This document shows positions 19,786-31,422 of a stretch of 64,000 nt of DNA, one piece after another. Under the pieces are notes generated by a model. It ran no database searches, had not been told where the DNA came from, and worked only from the letters and a program-made list of their open reading frames with translations. Position 1 is the first letter of the stretch; every line of letters starts with the position of its first letter. Made by a program: the position numbers and the translations under genes. This DNA is from Cladochytrium replicatum (lineage: Eukaryota; Chytridiomycota; Chytridiomycetes; Cladochytriales; Cladochytriaceae), in NCBI GenBank assembly GCA_025526935.1, contig JAHLKD010000044.1:310001-374000 (forward strand). Reading direction: 5' to 3'.

Positions 19786-21513
19786 TCATAATTCAAAATA
19801 TCGAGCAAAAGGCAAACCAAAAAGTGCGTTGCCGAACCGATCGCGTAAACTAATTTTGTATACCAAGCCTTTGAAGTAGCAAATTGACTCGCTGAAAACG
19901 CTTGCGTTTCCATCGTGCTGATCCACGCTTCCATACTTCCGGTCCGATACAATCCCGGTGCAATTTCGATACCTCAAGTCCGCATTCGCGTTTGACGGCG
20001 ACAGATCCGGATACGCACCCGGTGCATTCCACACCTTCTTCGTACTATAATCCACTGAGGTGAACAAAGACGCGAGATCAGAAGGTTGCAGCTCAGACGA
20101 TGAGAACAGTTTGACGACGCAATTTCCTGGTCGACGTGGGTCGGTTGAGGGGACACGTGCGAGGATCGAGAGAGAGTTGAATGGCGAAGACGTTGAAGGG
20201 ATGAGGACGAAGGAAGGGATGTCGTCCGCTGATTGGAGCTTGAAGTAGCCAGGGTTGATAATGCCCACCACGACTGTAACATAAACTTGAACAAAGTTCA
20301 GCGGCTCCATTGGTTCAAGATTGCTCGGTAGCTCAATCAAGATTGATCCAGAGAGGGGAGCCGCGACAATAACGGCATCGTAGGAGGCGGTGGTCCCATT
20401 GGCCGTAGTGATAGTGTACGGTGATCCAAGCGTTTGAGATGCAGTGATTCGCGTTACAGGTGTTGAATATTGGATGGTTCCATTGGAAGCATCCAGCATC
20501 GCGTCGAAAAGGCGGTAGTTGCCCCCCCGAATTTTAGAGAGTTCAGCAATCGCAGAGAAAAGGGCGATGCTTGCGGGCCAGGCACTGATCTGGTCCACCT
20601 TTTTAGAATTTCAGTTACTGTGGTTAACATATATTTTTACTGACGAACCTTTTGTGTATAAGTGTTGAGGGTAATTCCAGCCAAGAACTCACGAACGAAC
20701 ACTTTGTTGATTTTGTTGACGTTGACAAAGAAATCTTCCGCTATTGTTGTTGACAGATCGCCAATTTGTGCCCGCTCTACCAAATCTGTGACCGACAGAA
20801 ATGGGCCGGCTCCGTATTCTTGCAGAAATCGACCAACCTAAGAAAAGACTGAGCAAAGCAAAATGCGTTTCGATATCACACCTACCGACTGATATACCAG
20901 CCCAACAGCATCGCCCATTCCGTTTTTCATGCCATACTTATTTGCCAGTCCCGGACGGATCTTCCGTTGGTAGTCCAAAAGAGCTCTGTTCGGTCCACTC
21001 AGGATAAAGCTCCACGAATGTTCTATCCAAATACCCAAGGATCCTGCACGAGGATCAGAGGACTCGGTCGAATTTTCGGGGTCGAGTTCGCACCAGTTGC
21101 TATCGACTGCGGTGAGTTTCAAATCACGGGCGGCCTGCAGCAGAAGAAAATTTGCTTTTGCAATGATGCTCGCTCCAAGTTCGACTGTCACAGCTTTATT
21201 GTTGCCGATAGGAATCTGATTTGGAGACAAAGATTTATAAAAATGGTCAAAAGAGACAGCGCAACCTTACCTCCTCAGCATATGCACGACCGCCGGCCCT
21301 ATCAGATGATTCGTAAACTGTAATTTTAGCCGAAGGTAGCACTTGAGCCAGATAGTAAGCTGCAAACGATCCGGCAGCGCCAGCGCCAACAATTGCGATT
21401 CGCTGATCGGCGAGTACCAAACTGCCCGTAGCAATCCACGCCAACAGCAATGCCCATCTACACGCCCAAGCGGAGCAGCAAATTTCTAGCAGCCTCAGCC
21501 AATCCTTTTCCAT
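19786..21513 (-). CDS. Prenylcysteine-oxidase-like flavoprotein, copy A, frameshifted 3' end
   Basis: Four exons. The start is placed at MEKDWLRLL because it leads a hydrophobic signal (RWALLLAWIATGSLVLA). The dinucleotide-binding motif is IAIVGAGAAGSFAAYYL, followed by ESSDRAGGRAY. Later blocks are VELGASIIAKANFLL, FVREFLAGITLNTYTQ and ISAWPASIALFSAIAE-IRGGNYRLFDAML. These match PCYOX1-type enzymes, lysosomal in animals, which cleave prenylcysteine to cysteine and aldehyde with H2O2. Near 19,970 one extra base moves the frame. The conserved end (GLYRTGSMEAWISTMETQ) is open only in the next frame, so the annotated protein ends in an unrelated tail and stops at 19786. It is either a young pseudogene or a sequence error. 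The gene is head-to-head with intact copy B. Confidence 0.75.
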
Positions 21514-21833
21514 CTCAGTTTGTTTGTTTGTTTGGCTCTGGGGATTGCCAGCAAAGTCTTGAAGCGGAGCATCGCTGGCACACCACCTTCCGCAGCACGC
21601 GAACATGCGCCACCGATGCCTAATTGGTGCACAGCTGCTTTCCCACGGGCAAAGCAGGACACCGCAGAACTCTTGCACATCCGATCATCACAGTCGAACC
21701 GACGGCATCGACATTGCGCCAGAACATGTGTGCTTTGAAGCTGGCGTGCATCCGCTTATAATGCTTTCCATATTCGCGCTGTTGAGTCATTCTCGCACAA
21801 CTTCCCTATCCCTTCTTCTGCTGATACTAAACC

Positions 21834-23529
21834 ATGATCCACTTGTTTCTTACAATTCCATTTCAAGTCTCGGCTCGCTTTTTGCTTGCAGTGCTCCTGA
21901 TCCTTTCTTATGTCGATGCGAAGCAGGTGTTTGTTGATTCTCAACTACGCCAGCAATACATGATCTCAACCCCTCATCGTTCTTATAGCTTAGAATTGCC
22001 ATTGTCGGCGCCGGTCCGTCGGGCTGCTCTGCTGCTTATTTTCTTTCCCGTGATCTACCTGATTCCTCAATTACGGTCTTCGAGCGGTCACCCTATATTG
22101 GAGGTCGTGCTTACTCTATTCAGGTACGCTCACAGTATTAAATCATCACCAATACACTGAGCTTACAGAACCATAGATGCCGATTGGTGGCAAGCTTGTT
22201 ACGGTTGAGCTCGGAGCAAGTATCGTCGCAGACGCAAACACTTTCATTCGGAACGCCTCGCGCGATCTAGGCCTCCAGACAGTCGATACCGCATGGACCG
22301 AACTAGATCCCGACACTAGCATGAAATCTTCGGATCCGCTTGTAGGGTCTCTTGGAATTTGGGACGGATCAAAGTGGCGGTATACCCAAGGACCATCGAA
22401 AGCGCTGCTCGGCGACTTACTGTACAAGGTCGGGATATTGTTGAGGTATGGAATACTCGATGGAGCGCTCCAGGCTTCAAATTTGGTCACCAAGATGGTA
22501 AGAGTGCATCAATTCAGGAATAACATCTTATCTCTGATCAACGGCCCAGGTGAGCGGATTTCTTGCGACATACGACGGATTACTCAAAGCAAAGAGCTGG
22601 GCTACGACCCAAGATTTCATCACGGACGCAGGACTCTCGGAAGTAGTTTCGACCACTGCATACACTTCTTTCCGGACGCAAAATGGAATCAGTGAGCTAT
22701 TTGTGCGTGAGTTTATTGGCGGCATCACAAGAAACACGTACAACCAAGAGGTAGGTTCCGTGATTGTTTTTCCAGCACACTAAAAGGTTTTGCTTTCGTG
22801 TAGGTTGATATCGTGAGTGCCTGGCCTGCCGCTGTTTCATTGTTCTCCGCGACGACCGAGCTCTTCAAGGTCAAAGGGGGAAACAACCGTCTGTACCGTT
22901 CCATGCTCCAACATTCAAATGCCACCACACTCCTAAACACCGCTGTCAGTCAAATCACCACAAATTCCAACGACACCTACAACCTCACCGCCTCCGACAA
23001 CACCACGGCCAGCTTCGACGTCGTCATCCTCGCCACTCCAATCGCGGCGTCCGGCCTCACCCTTCCATTCTCCATCCTGGGTGCACCACTCACCTACGTC
23101 AAGCTCCACGTCACCGTAATCCTCGGCAAAATCCGCCCATCTTACTTCAAAAGGTTCGATCTCAACCAGATCCCGTACTTTATCCTCACGCCCTCGGACC
23201 CGTCCACGCAGTCTCTGCCTTTCAACTCCCTCTCGATCCTCGCGCGCTACGGCACGACCGTGATCGTGAAATTGTTCTCGTCGAGAAAGGTCCAGGACGC
23301 GGTGCTCGACGCGCTGTTTGTGAGCAGGAGTAGCGTCGTTAGGAAGGTGTGGGATTCACCTGGTGCGTATACGGATCTCGGACCACGCGCGGACGCGGGG
23401 TTCGCGAGCTTTGTGGTGCAGAAAGGGATATATTGGACTGGTGCGATGGAGGAGGTGGTGAGCGCGATGGAGACGCAGGTTGTTGCGGCGAGGAGCGTGG
23501 TGAATGCTATCGTTAAGGATTTTAACTAG
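21834..23529 (+). CDS. Prenylcysteine-oxidase-like flavoprotein, copy B
   Basis: The intact partner of copy A, about 320 bp away and divergent. Exon 1 encodes a signal sequence (ARFLLAVLLILSYVDAKQ). A splice inside codon V joins it to IAIVGAGPSGCSAAYFL and GGRAYSIQ. Then come VTVELGASIVADANTFI, FVREFIGGITRNTYNQ, VDIVSAWPAAVSLFSATTE, VKGGNNRLYRSML, and the C-terminal block GIYWTGAMEEVVSAMETQVV. These are the conserved parts of PCYOX-family FAD enzymes that act on prenylcysteine from degraded prenylated proteins. Overall length (about 490 residues) suits the family. Lysosomal or vacuolar location is inferred from the signal sequence and the animal members. Many N-x-S/T sequons support passage through the secretory route. 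Confidence 0.82.
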
Positions 23530-24572
23530 TGTAATTTTTTGTTTCTTTTCTTTGATTCACTTGCGGTTGCTACTTTTGGAGTCTTTCAGGAAGACATTTC
23601 AGGGATTGTTAGTTACTGTGAAAAGCAAACACGTTTTGAAAGTTTCTTTATTTTATTCAACGGATGACATTGAAAGCGATTATGCGTAGATCGAGGCTTC
23701 TTCGGCTTCATTAACATCCAAAGATTCTTTTGTTTCAAGCGGCGTCGGTTAAGCTGCAGCAGGCTGAGAAATTCCTATCAACCTCCCAAGTGTAACTTTC
23801 CTTCTAGTCCCAGCACTCGGCAACTTCCCTCCAACAACCGCCATCCCTTCCTCCGTATCAATCTCCTTCACTTGCACAATCTTATTCTTCCTCCCGACGA
23901 CATCTCGATACGACTCCGCAACGCCTTCAAGCACATCACGATTAACGAGCTGCATGATTTCAAACCACCTTTACACCAACTTTCGCGTCCAGAACCGCAA
24001 GAGACGATTCTGGAGATGTTCGGAGCACGTTGCATATCGTGCGCTGGACGCATCCTGTTGCTTTTGGGGTGTGGGGCTGGATTACGACCTGGGTGAGACG
24101 CAGGTCCGGGTTTGTGACGTAGGGCGGTGTTTGGTTGGCATGGTCCGGGAGTTTGGGTTTTTGTGGGGGAGCTGTGCAGGAAGATCGGAAGATTCTGGGT
24201 TTGCCCGAGATTCGACACGCAACACGCTCTATTCGATTGGCGTCGAATGTATCATGTTGCGGTTCTGAAATCCGCTCGACAAAGTTTGTGGTTTGATCTG
24301 CGGGAAGTTCTGTTTGCAGTTCAGAATAAACTTTGACGAGTTCTATGGTAGCTCAGTGGTGGTTGTTTGTTGTTCTGAAAGACCTGAACCAGTACCAACC
24401 GGGAGGTTTTCGTCTACTCCTTTTCCGATATTTGGTATTTAACTTTCTAATTTTTTAGTTTTGTGTGTTCACCCTCCACAGCCACGCGTTGAAAAGCTCC
24501 AAACTTTTGTGTGGGTGAAAGGCGATAGGTGATAGGTGATAGGTGATAGCACACCTCGAAAAACCGAAACGT
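23530..24572. other. Intergenic, 1 kb, with one long unexplained minus-strand frame
   Basis: No assignable gene. On the minus strand an open frame from about 24340 to 23980 is followed, in another frame, by a 68-codon frame (23955-23749) ending IGISQPAAA. They could be exons of a small gene, but no start or consensus splice joins them. At 24521-24549 a 7-base unit (GATAGGT) repeats four times just upstream of the next gene. Confidence 0.3.
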
Positions 24573-25603
24573 ATGGCACCTCGATCACTCCCCGTCGTTG
24601 ATGGGCGGTTGACGAAGCGGTCTGTGCTCGCATTGCTGCTCTTGGCTTGCTGCTTTGGCCAGGTTTGGGCTCAGAACACCACCAGGTGTGTACCGCACAC
24701 TGGTCCTTTGTTGACATTAACGATGCTTATTCACTTGCAACTGTAGTCTCATTCCACCAGCTTCCTCAAGCGCTGCTCTGACTTCCGCAACGACGACCAC
24801 TGTAAGAACTATATCTGCGGAGAAAGCCAAAAATTTCTAAAACAATAGCCCAGACTGCCAACACAACCACAACCACAACCACCACTACAACAACGACAAC
24901 TACCACAACCACGACCACAGATCTTTTGACTACATCTGGAACTGATATTATTCTCCCCACCACTGGTGCAAGTGGTTCTCCCACTCCAACACCCCCACCT
25001 CACGGCGGCTCACTTTCTGTAGGCGTCATCGTTGGTATTGCAGTGGGAGGAGTGGCTGCAGTCGCTCTGCTCGGTGCTGCCGTTTACATTTTCCGTCGAA
25101 TGTCGTTGATGGACCGCAAACCACCACCAAAGCGACCAACCTCGCCGTCTTCCGCCCCTGCTCGCCCTTCTGCACAGGACTCTTTCAATCTTCCTTCTCA
25201 GCAACAGGAGATGTACTCTACCGCGCCATCTGCTTACTCTAGCGCTGCTCCGTACGCGGGTGCTGTTGTCGCTGCTGCCCCCCATATCATGTTTGACCCA
25301 TATGGTAATCCGTTCACTACTGCCCAGCCTACCGATGCCTACTACGCTGCTGCTCCTGGCCAAATGGACATGAACGGGTATATCCCTGAAGGGGCTCCAT
25401 CGCAGTACTATTATCAACCTGTAGCCCCGGCAGCGGTTCCCCCAGAAGCGATGACCACGCTGCAACGCCAGCAGCAGGAACAGCAGCAGCAACAGGCGGG
25501 ACAGTTTGTGCAGTTTTACCAGGACCCGAATCATCCTGGGTACTACTTTGACGCGACGACGGGGACATGGTACGCCGCTACGATGCGAGGAGGTCAGATG
25601 TGA
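24573..25603 (+). CDS. Thr-rich single-pass cell-surface protein
   Basis: Three exons: 24573 to about 24686, 24747-24800 and 24854-25603. A signal peptide (SVLALLLLACCFGQVWAQ) is followed by a short Ser/Ala/Pro part. Next comes a run of about 20 Thr encoded by ACA/ACC/ACT/ACG mixtures, likely O-mannosylated. Then there is one membrane helix (VGVIVGIAVGGVAAVALLGAAVYIF) with a basic stop-transfer. The cytoplasmic tail is rich in Pro, Tyr, Gln and Ala, with MFDPYGNPF and FYQDPNHPGYYFDATTGTWY. The layout is like yeast wall-stress sensors (Wsc/Mid2), but no WSC cysteine domain is present, so a sensor role is only a suggestion. The mixed Thr codons argue that the tract is selected at protein level rather than being a simple slippage repeat. 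Confidence 0.7.
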
Positions 25604-26004
25604 AGGAGAGGATGGTGGGCAACCTTTTTCCTGGACTCTTAACGAAATTTTTGGGATCTCAAATGAGGGATATTCTGAGTGAGTTGAACTGAACGGACTT
25701 CGTGTTCCATGCTGCTTCTTGTACTATGTGTTCTACAGCGGTCGCTCTAGTTTGCTCCAGTTTCTCGATTAGGTTTACTTCAAGGAGTTTAGATTTTTTT
25801 TCTTTTCTTTTGCATTTCCACCGCTTTTTTGAGTCTCGCCCACTATCCCCGCCTTCTGTTGTTTTCTTGGTTACCTCCCAGTGCTCTCCGTCTCGATTTC
25901 TGTCTTTGTAGCCAGTCCGTGCGCTGCTTCCCAATAGAATTCCCGATAATAAAGTATTAATTCTATTTTGAAAAGCTCCGCTGCCCCTTTCAAAACTTTA
26001 CAGA

Positions 26005-27749
26005 ATGTCGCAGTCTATCCTCTCAGACAACGCTCCCTGGAAAACCCCGGCTAAAAGGGCCGTCACCCTGCCCCAGTCAGCCCTAAGTGCTCCGCCAGTC
26101 CCGCCGCCGCGCTCTGCTTCCCTCATCACCCATGAAGAACCCGCTCATGAGGAACCAAAGGTTAGCACCGTCAATCTACAACTCGAGTTGGGGCGGTGTC
26201 TGATCTCACACTGTTGGTAGCCTGATGAGCAAGTTGGCGGCCACGGGGGCGGAATCGTGTTCATGGGCGATGGCCGTCTCGCCAAACGCTCCGAGCCTCG
26301 TGAGATGGCGTTCTACGAAAACACCGAGCGTTTCCGCATCCTTAGAACCAAAGGTGCCCTGCAGCCCGAACTCGCCCAGTTTATCGACTTTGTGCCACAT
26401 TATTACGGCTCGTTGGCGGAAAACTTGAAGGCTCAGCATGAGCAGAAGCTGAAGAAAGGGGAACATTCGGAGTTACCGGCTGAGGCTCATGAGAGCGATC
26501 CGGAGCATCCGATGATCTTGATGGAAGACCTTTGCTTTCCTTTCAAAAAGTGTGTAGCTTGTGCAAGAATCGGTGGTCTGTATTGGTCTGAATTGTTGTG
26601 ACAGGCCTTGTGTTGCGGATATCAAGCTAGGACCTAAGCTCTATGAGGATTCTGCCACCACTTACAAGAAGGTAAACTAAAGTAACACTGTATACATTTT
26701 CAGAATCTAACATGAGTTTATTATTCTCGTGAAGACCTACATGACTGGTATAGCACTTTAATCAACAAAACGACGGCTTTTGTGGTATGTAACATCATTT
26801 TTCTCTCAACCAGCTTATGCCGCCGCGACCACCGCTGATCAGCTCGGCGTCTTGGTCAGTGGGTACAAGGTAAACCACAGGCGAATGGGAGTTCTCACAA
26901 TCCACATCTAATTCTCACTTCGTTCTTGAAAAGGTGTGGGACCCATCCACCAAATCGTATGCCAAGTACCCCAAGAAATACGGCTACTCTCTTACTGTCA
27001 ACACCTGGCCGCTCGGTCTGCGCACCCTCTTCTCCGACAGCCGCAACAAACTCGTGTTCCGGCACACCATCCCCCCTCTCATCGCCCGTCTCAAGCGTCT
27101 CCAGAACGCCGTCCAGCACATGCAAGGCCACCGCATGATTTCCTCCTCCATCCTGATCATCTTTGACGGCGCCCCGGTGACCGAATCTTACCACGCCAAG
27201 TCCGACGCCGAGGTTCCCAAGCCCGTGGATGCAGAGAAAACCGTTGATCTGCGCGTGATCGATTTCAACCACTCGTATTACGAGGGCACGTCGAAAGCCG
27301 GGTACACGGGCATCGACGAGAATTATCTTTATGGTCTCGAGACCTTGATACGGACCCTCGAGGTTGTGTACCGGATGCCATTTGATGGCCCTCCGGCGAC
27401 AGGAAAGGGTTTCCGGTTCCGAAGACGCACGACGGAGCCGAAAGTCGAGGACCCGGAGGTCGTTGCGGCTGCGAAGAGGAACGAGGAGGCTTGGGCGGCG
27501 TGGTGGGCGGACCCTGCGGTCGTGTCGATCATGCACAGGAAGACGGAGGGGAAGGATGTTGCGTCGCAGGCTGCGGCGGCGGGGTCTGCGGCCGCGGTTG
27601 CTGCTGCCGGCGCTGTCGGGACGGCGATTCACGTTTCGGGGGCCGTGCCGGCGATGCAGGGGGCCGTGGAAAGCATGAGGAAGTGGTGGAAGGTGGATAA
27701 GGAGAGGGAGACTGCGGATGGCGCGGCTACGGAAGAAGGAAAGCATTAA
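26005..27749 (+). CDS. Inositol polyphosphate kinase (IPK family)
   Basis: A cytosolic or nuclear kinase of the IPMK/IP6K/IP3K family. It shows the PxxxDxKLG signature (PCVADIKLGPKLYEDSATT), the LGVLVSGYKVWD segment that matches GFRI-x-GM-x-V, the SSL-type motif SSSILIIFDG, and the metal-binding LRVIDFNHSYYEG, equivalent to IDF-A/G-x-T. Exons start at 26005, 26221, 26604, 26735, 26817 and 26933. The fourth is only 13 nt (26735-26747). It supplies TYMT and sets the frame for AYAAATTADQLG. The C-terminal third has an Ala-rich stretch and a basic end of unknown role. Whether it makes IP4/IP5 (IPMK) or pyrophosphates (IP6K) is not clear; the long N-lobe leans toward IP6K. Confidence 0.8.
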
Positions 27750-27954
27750 GCCAGAAAGAGGTGGGAATTAGAATTTTAAGCTGTCTCTTTTACCCTTTTG
27801 CCGCATGAAAGTTTGTGTTGTAAGCAGCATGTGCGGAAGTGTCTGGCTCCCGCCCTCTCGTTGTGATTCAGATCCACCTAAAAGTGGAACAAACAAGGTG
27901 ATGAAACCTCAAATGGATCAGATACCCCAGGATTCTACCGAGTTTACTGCTGCC

Positions 27955-27962
27955 TATAAATA
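27955..27962 (+). promoter_or_regulatory. TATA-like box
   Basis: TATAAATA lies 44 bases before the chitin deacetylase ATG, the same spacing as at the berberine-bridge gene. Both genes encode secreted proteins. Confidence 0.5.
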
Positions 27963-28006
27963 CATCAAGAGTTGCTCACCGATCTTTCAATAACTTTGTC
28001 CCAAAA

Positions 28007-29322
28007 ATGCAGCTTATCAAACTTCCACACCTTGCTATAACTGTGTTTCTGGGCAATGGTCTGGCCTCAGCGACTCTTTACGACCCTGTACACCGGCTCT
28101 TTGCACGCCAGGTGTCCAGCACTAACACAGGATCCAGACCGATCATCCCTTCTGCATACCCATCCACCAACGAAGGCACTATGATCACGGGCAGTTTCTT
28201 GACTGCCGAAATCGTCACATCTGCAATGGCTATAGTCAGGGCAACAGTGCCCCAGAACTTGTTAAACATTGCACCGTCCACGTATGTCAGTGGGTCTACG
28301 GTGACATATAACGCTGATGCAGCGGCTACGTGTTACTGGCCGAGCGGACAGTGTCTCCGTAGGACAGCGATTGCGGGAGTACCTGCCGATGTTTTCACAT
28401 GTCCCGGTAACGGTCAATGGGGACTCACCTACGATGATGTAAACACCAAAACAAACAACATGTGAATGAAATTTTAACAATCCTGTAGGGACCGATCTCT
28501 GCAAACGGAGTAAAGGACACCCCGGCCCTCCTTGCCGCTCTCGCCTCCCAAAACATCCACGCAACTTTCTTCGTCGTCGGCGCCAACGTGAGACAATACC
28601 CCGCCGTCGTCCGCGACACCGACCTCGCCGGCCACCAGATCGCACTCCACACATGGTCGCACCACCCGCTCACTTCCCTCTCGAACGAGCAGATCGTCGC
28701 TGAGCTAAAGTACACCGAAGCCATCGTGTACCAATCCATCGGCAAAGTCGCCGCGTTCTTCCGGCCGCCGTACGGGGACATCGACGACCGCGTGCGCGCG
28801 ATCGCGGGCGCGTTGGGGTACACCGCCGTCATTTGGGACAAGGACTCTGCGGATGCATCGTCGACGAACGCGAATACGGTGTCGGCGACGATTGCGGGTT
28901 GGTATGCCGGTAGTGCGACGACGGGGTTTGTGAGCTTACAGCACGACATCACGGCGTTCACGGCGGGGATTGCGATAAATGCTTTGAGTGCGATTTCGTC
29001 GGCTAAGGCTGCGGGGACGTTCAAGTACACGCCGCAACCGGTCGGAACGTGCGTCGGGAGAGCGTTTTATCAGTACGATAATGCGACCCTGACAGGAACG
29101 ACGACAATGGGAGGAGGCGCGGTGGTTACGAATATCGGTGGGAATGCGACGACGAATCCAAAAACCGTGACCGTAACGGCGACTGCTACGGCGACTGCTA
29201 CGGCGGCGGCTGATAAGAGCTCAAACAACGCGGTGAGATCGAGGCCGAGCCCGCCCGGCGGACTTGTTTGTGCGCTCGCTGTTGCGGCAGTAGTTTCTGC
29301 CGTCGGAGCTTTTTCAATATAG
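28007..29322 (+). CDS. GPI-anchored chitin deacetylase (polysaccharide deacetylase)
   Basis: Two exons, 28007-28438 and 28489-29322. They join inside the first NodB motif to give TYDD-GP, the catalytic base and metal Asp. The other carbohydrate-esterase-4 motifs follow in order: HTWSHHPLTSL (metal His pair), FRPPYGDIDDRVR, IWDKDSAD and LQHDI. A signal peptide lies at the start. A Thr/Ala-rich stalk precedes a hydrophobic end (LVCALAVAAVVSAVGAFSI), typical of a GPI signal. Family enzymes turn chitin into chitosan in the wall, and this one should act at the cell surface. A Cys-containing region before NodB (ATCYWPSGQC) is not part of the core fold. Reading of the metal site is direct; substrate and anchor are inferred. 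Confidence 0.88.
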
Positions 29323-29569
29323 CGACAAAAACGTTCGCGACCGCATGTCCCGCGCGGCGACAACATACTAAACCTCGGCAAAAGGCACCACATTGATCTC
29401 ATCAAATGTTTGGGCAATGATTCTGCTTCATCCACGTTCAAACATTCGCGATACATATGGTGACTCAACGCAAACCTATGTGTCTATATATCTCCTATAT
29501 CATTCTCAAATACACGAACATCTTTCCCATCAAACGGTGTCCAGATCCATCTTTTTGTTCACAGAATCA

Positions 29570-29735
29570 TCTTCATCGAAAGCCGGCAAAACCGAACCTC
29601 TCAGTCAACGCATTGGTGCGCCAGGCGACATGGCGGGTCTCGCGCTGTTCTTGCTCAGCAGGGCGAGCTCGCACATTACTGGAGCGGTGATTCCGATTTG
29701 ATAGTGGGCAGTCTATCGGTGCTGCCACGCTGTAA
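29570..29735 (+). pseudogene. Relic of the last SDR exon
   Basis: The frame RIGAPGDMAGLALFLLSR-ASSHITGAVIPI matches the end of the SDR gene at 31.4-32.7 kb. It breaks by one extra T, after which D-SGQSIGAATL-stop is readable in the next frame. Nothing of the remaining SDR fold was found upstream. Confidence 0.7.
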
Positions 29736-30078
29736 AATGATAAACTGCACATTTTACAACTGATGTACTCTTCTATGAGATGCTGTCCTAATAACAGATT
29801 TGCAATCATTCCCAGTTCGCCTTTTTTAACTCGTACTGCATGAAACATCGGCCCCCGTTGTTAATTGTCGAACAAATGGTGCCGTGATCGATCGATATCC
29901 ATTTCTGTAGCGTTAAACATAGATGAAAACTACTCAATTTATGAACTCTTGAAAGGATATTACAATTATGGACCATTGCAGGATTAAAAAATATGCTCAG
30001 GCGATCCACCAGGGGGAAGATATAAGTTCAGCTCCTCAGACGTCACCCACGTAATCGAGTACATTGTTGTCTCCAGAA

Positions 30079-31102
30079 ATGGAAACGAGGAGCAAAAAGC
30101 AAAGCCAGTCGGATGAGTCCTCGCAGAATGAGTCTCGACAGCAGCAGCAACAAGAAAGAAGACGACTGAGCCGTAGCGTCCGTAATGACAAGGGGAATGG
30201 ATCGTCAATCTCCTTTGCCGCCGTGATCGCAATTGCTCTGTGTAAGTACCTGGTTGATGTATGATGAGGGACTAAAAGGATCTATTCGGATAGTGATCGG
30301 TTCTGCTGGATATTATTTCCAGCAAGAGAACCATGGCTCCTCAGTGGGACTATTGAGGGCAAGTCGCTCGCCAGCGCAGACTAACTTTGCTGTAGGTGAT
30401 AGTTGCGATCCAACGATTATTCACTCGGTCTGTCTCCACGACGAGGGCGACGGATACGCATTTTGCGGTGCCGAGAGAAAGATAGTCCGTGGTGGTAATT
30501 CCCCGCCTGGACAAAAGTGTGTCGACACCGGGAAAGGAAATATCAACTTCGTCGCGATACCTCAAGGTAAGATTGTTATGGAAATATAAAGAATTACATC
30601 AAAATAACAACCAGTTTCTATGAGAACAGTGTCTCCTTCCCCATCGCCACCGCTACAAAACCCTGTGGGCACGATCCTTGCATACCGTGACTGCGATCCA
30701 TCCACGGTCAACACCATTTGCTTGTCCCTTACAGAATGGGGCCAGTGTCAATACAACGGCAAAATCATGCACATGGGATCTATGGCCCCTGGAACCAAAT
30801 GCTCGTATTCCTTTCTGGGCGGGGTCACTCGAATCATTCCTGTCCCTGATTCCGTGACAAACTTGCGCAACTATGACGCCAACAATCGCATTTGGTGGCA
30901 GCTGAATATGGCCTACTCTTCGCGTCACTTTACTCTCCGTCCTGGCGCGGAGTGCGGCTCGGTTGGAACTACGCTTTGCTTCGGTCCCAACACTGCACTG
31001 CTCTGCAACTATAGTGGGAAGGTCTGGGAGCCAAAAACATGCTCGTCGTGCACCGAGCAAGATGTTACCAAACCATTTGTCAAAGATACTTGCAACCCCT
31101 GA
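30079..31102 (+). CDS. Membrane-anchored protein with three Cys modules (CBM19-like)
   Basis: Three exons. The N-terminus is polar and Gln/Arg-rich (SRQQQQQERRRLSRS), followed by a short hydrophobic anchor (ISFAAVIAIALC), as in a type II membrane protein. Three cysteine modules follow: one from CDPTIIHSVC to PPGQKC, one from CDPSTVNTIC to APGTKC, and one from CGSVGTTLC to TCSSC. The spacing C-x(6-9)-C-...-C-x-G-...-G-x-K-C recalls the chitin-binding CBM19 type. A binding role outside the cell is a suggestion from this pattern, not proof. Between modules two and three is a 45-residue spacer with RIWWQLNMAY. Splices are 30241/30397, which joins ALC-DSCDP, and about 30566/30614. An AATAAA lies 25 bases after the stop. 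Confidence 0.6.
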
Positions 31103-31422
31103 TCTTAAAACATTGGACTGAAAAAATAAACACAGTAGCTTCGAGCATCTCAACTATTTCGACGTTGTCTTTTGACGGTCGGAATATCATCTGAGATAAT
31201 GGAGCGAGTTTAGATTATGTAGGAGCACATCAAATCCGCCTGCTCGCACGAGCGGGAATGCTGGGGACGTTATGTGTTTCGGATTGCACACCTCAGCATC
31301 AGATCTCTTGGAGTGCAACCAATCTGGCGCCAAAGTATGCAATGAGCAGCGCTGGTACCATTTCTGGCAATATTTAAATCGATTTTGAAGAATTTATCCG
31401 AGTGTCTGTATGTTGACCAGCT

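Noticed and set aside
24766-25003. Minus-strand poly-Val and Cys/Gly-rich frames
   Set aside because: They are antisense of the poly-Thr codon run of the surface protein.
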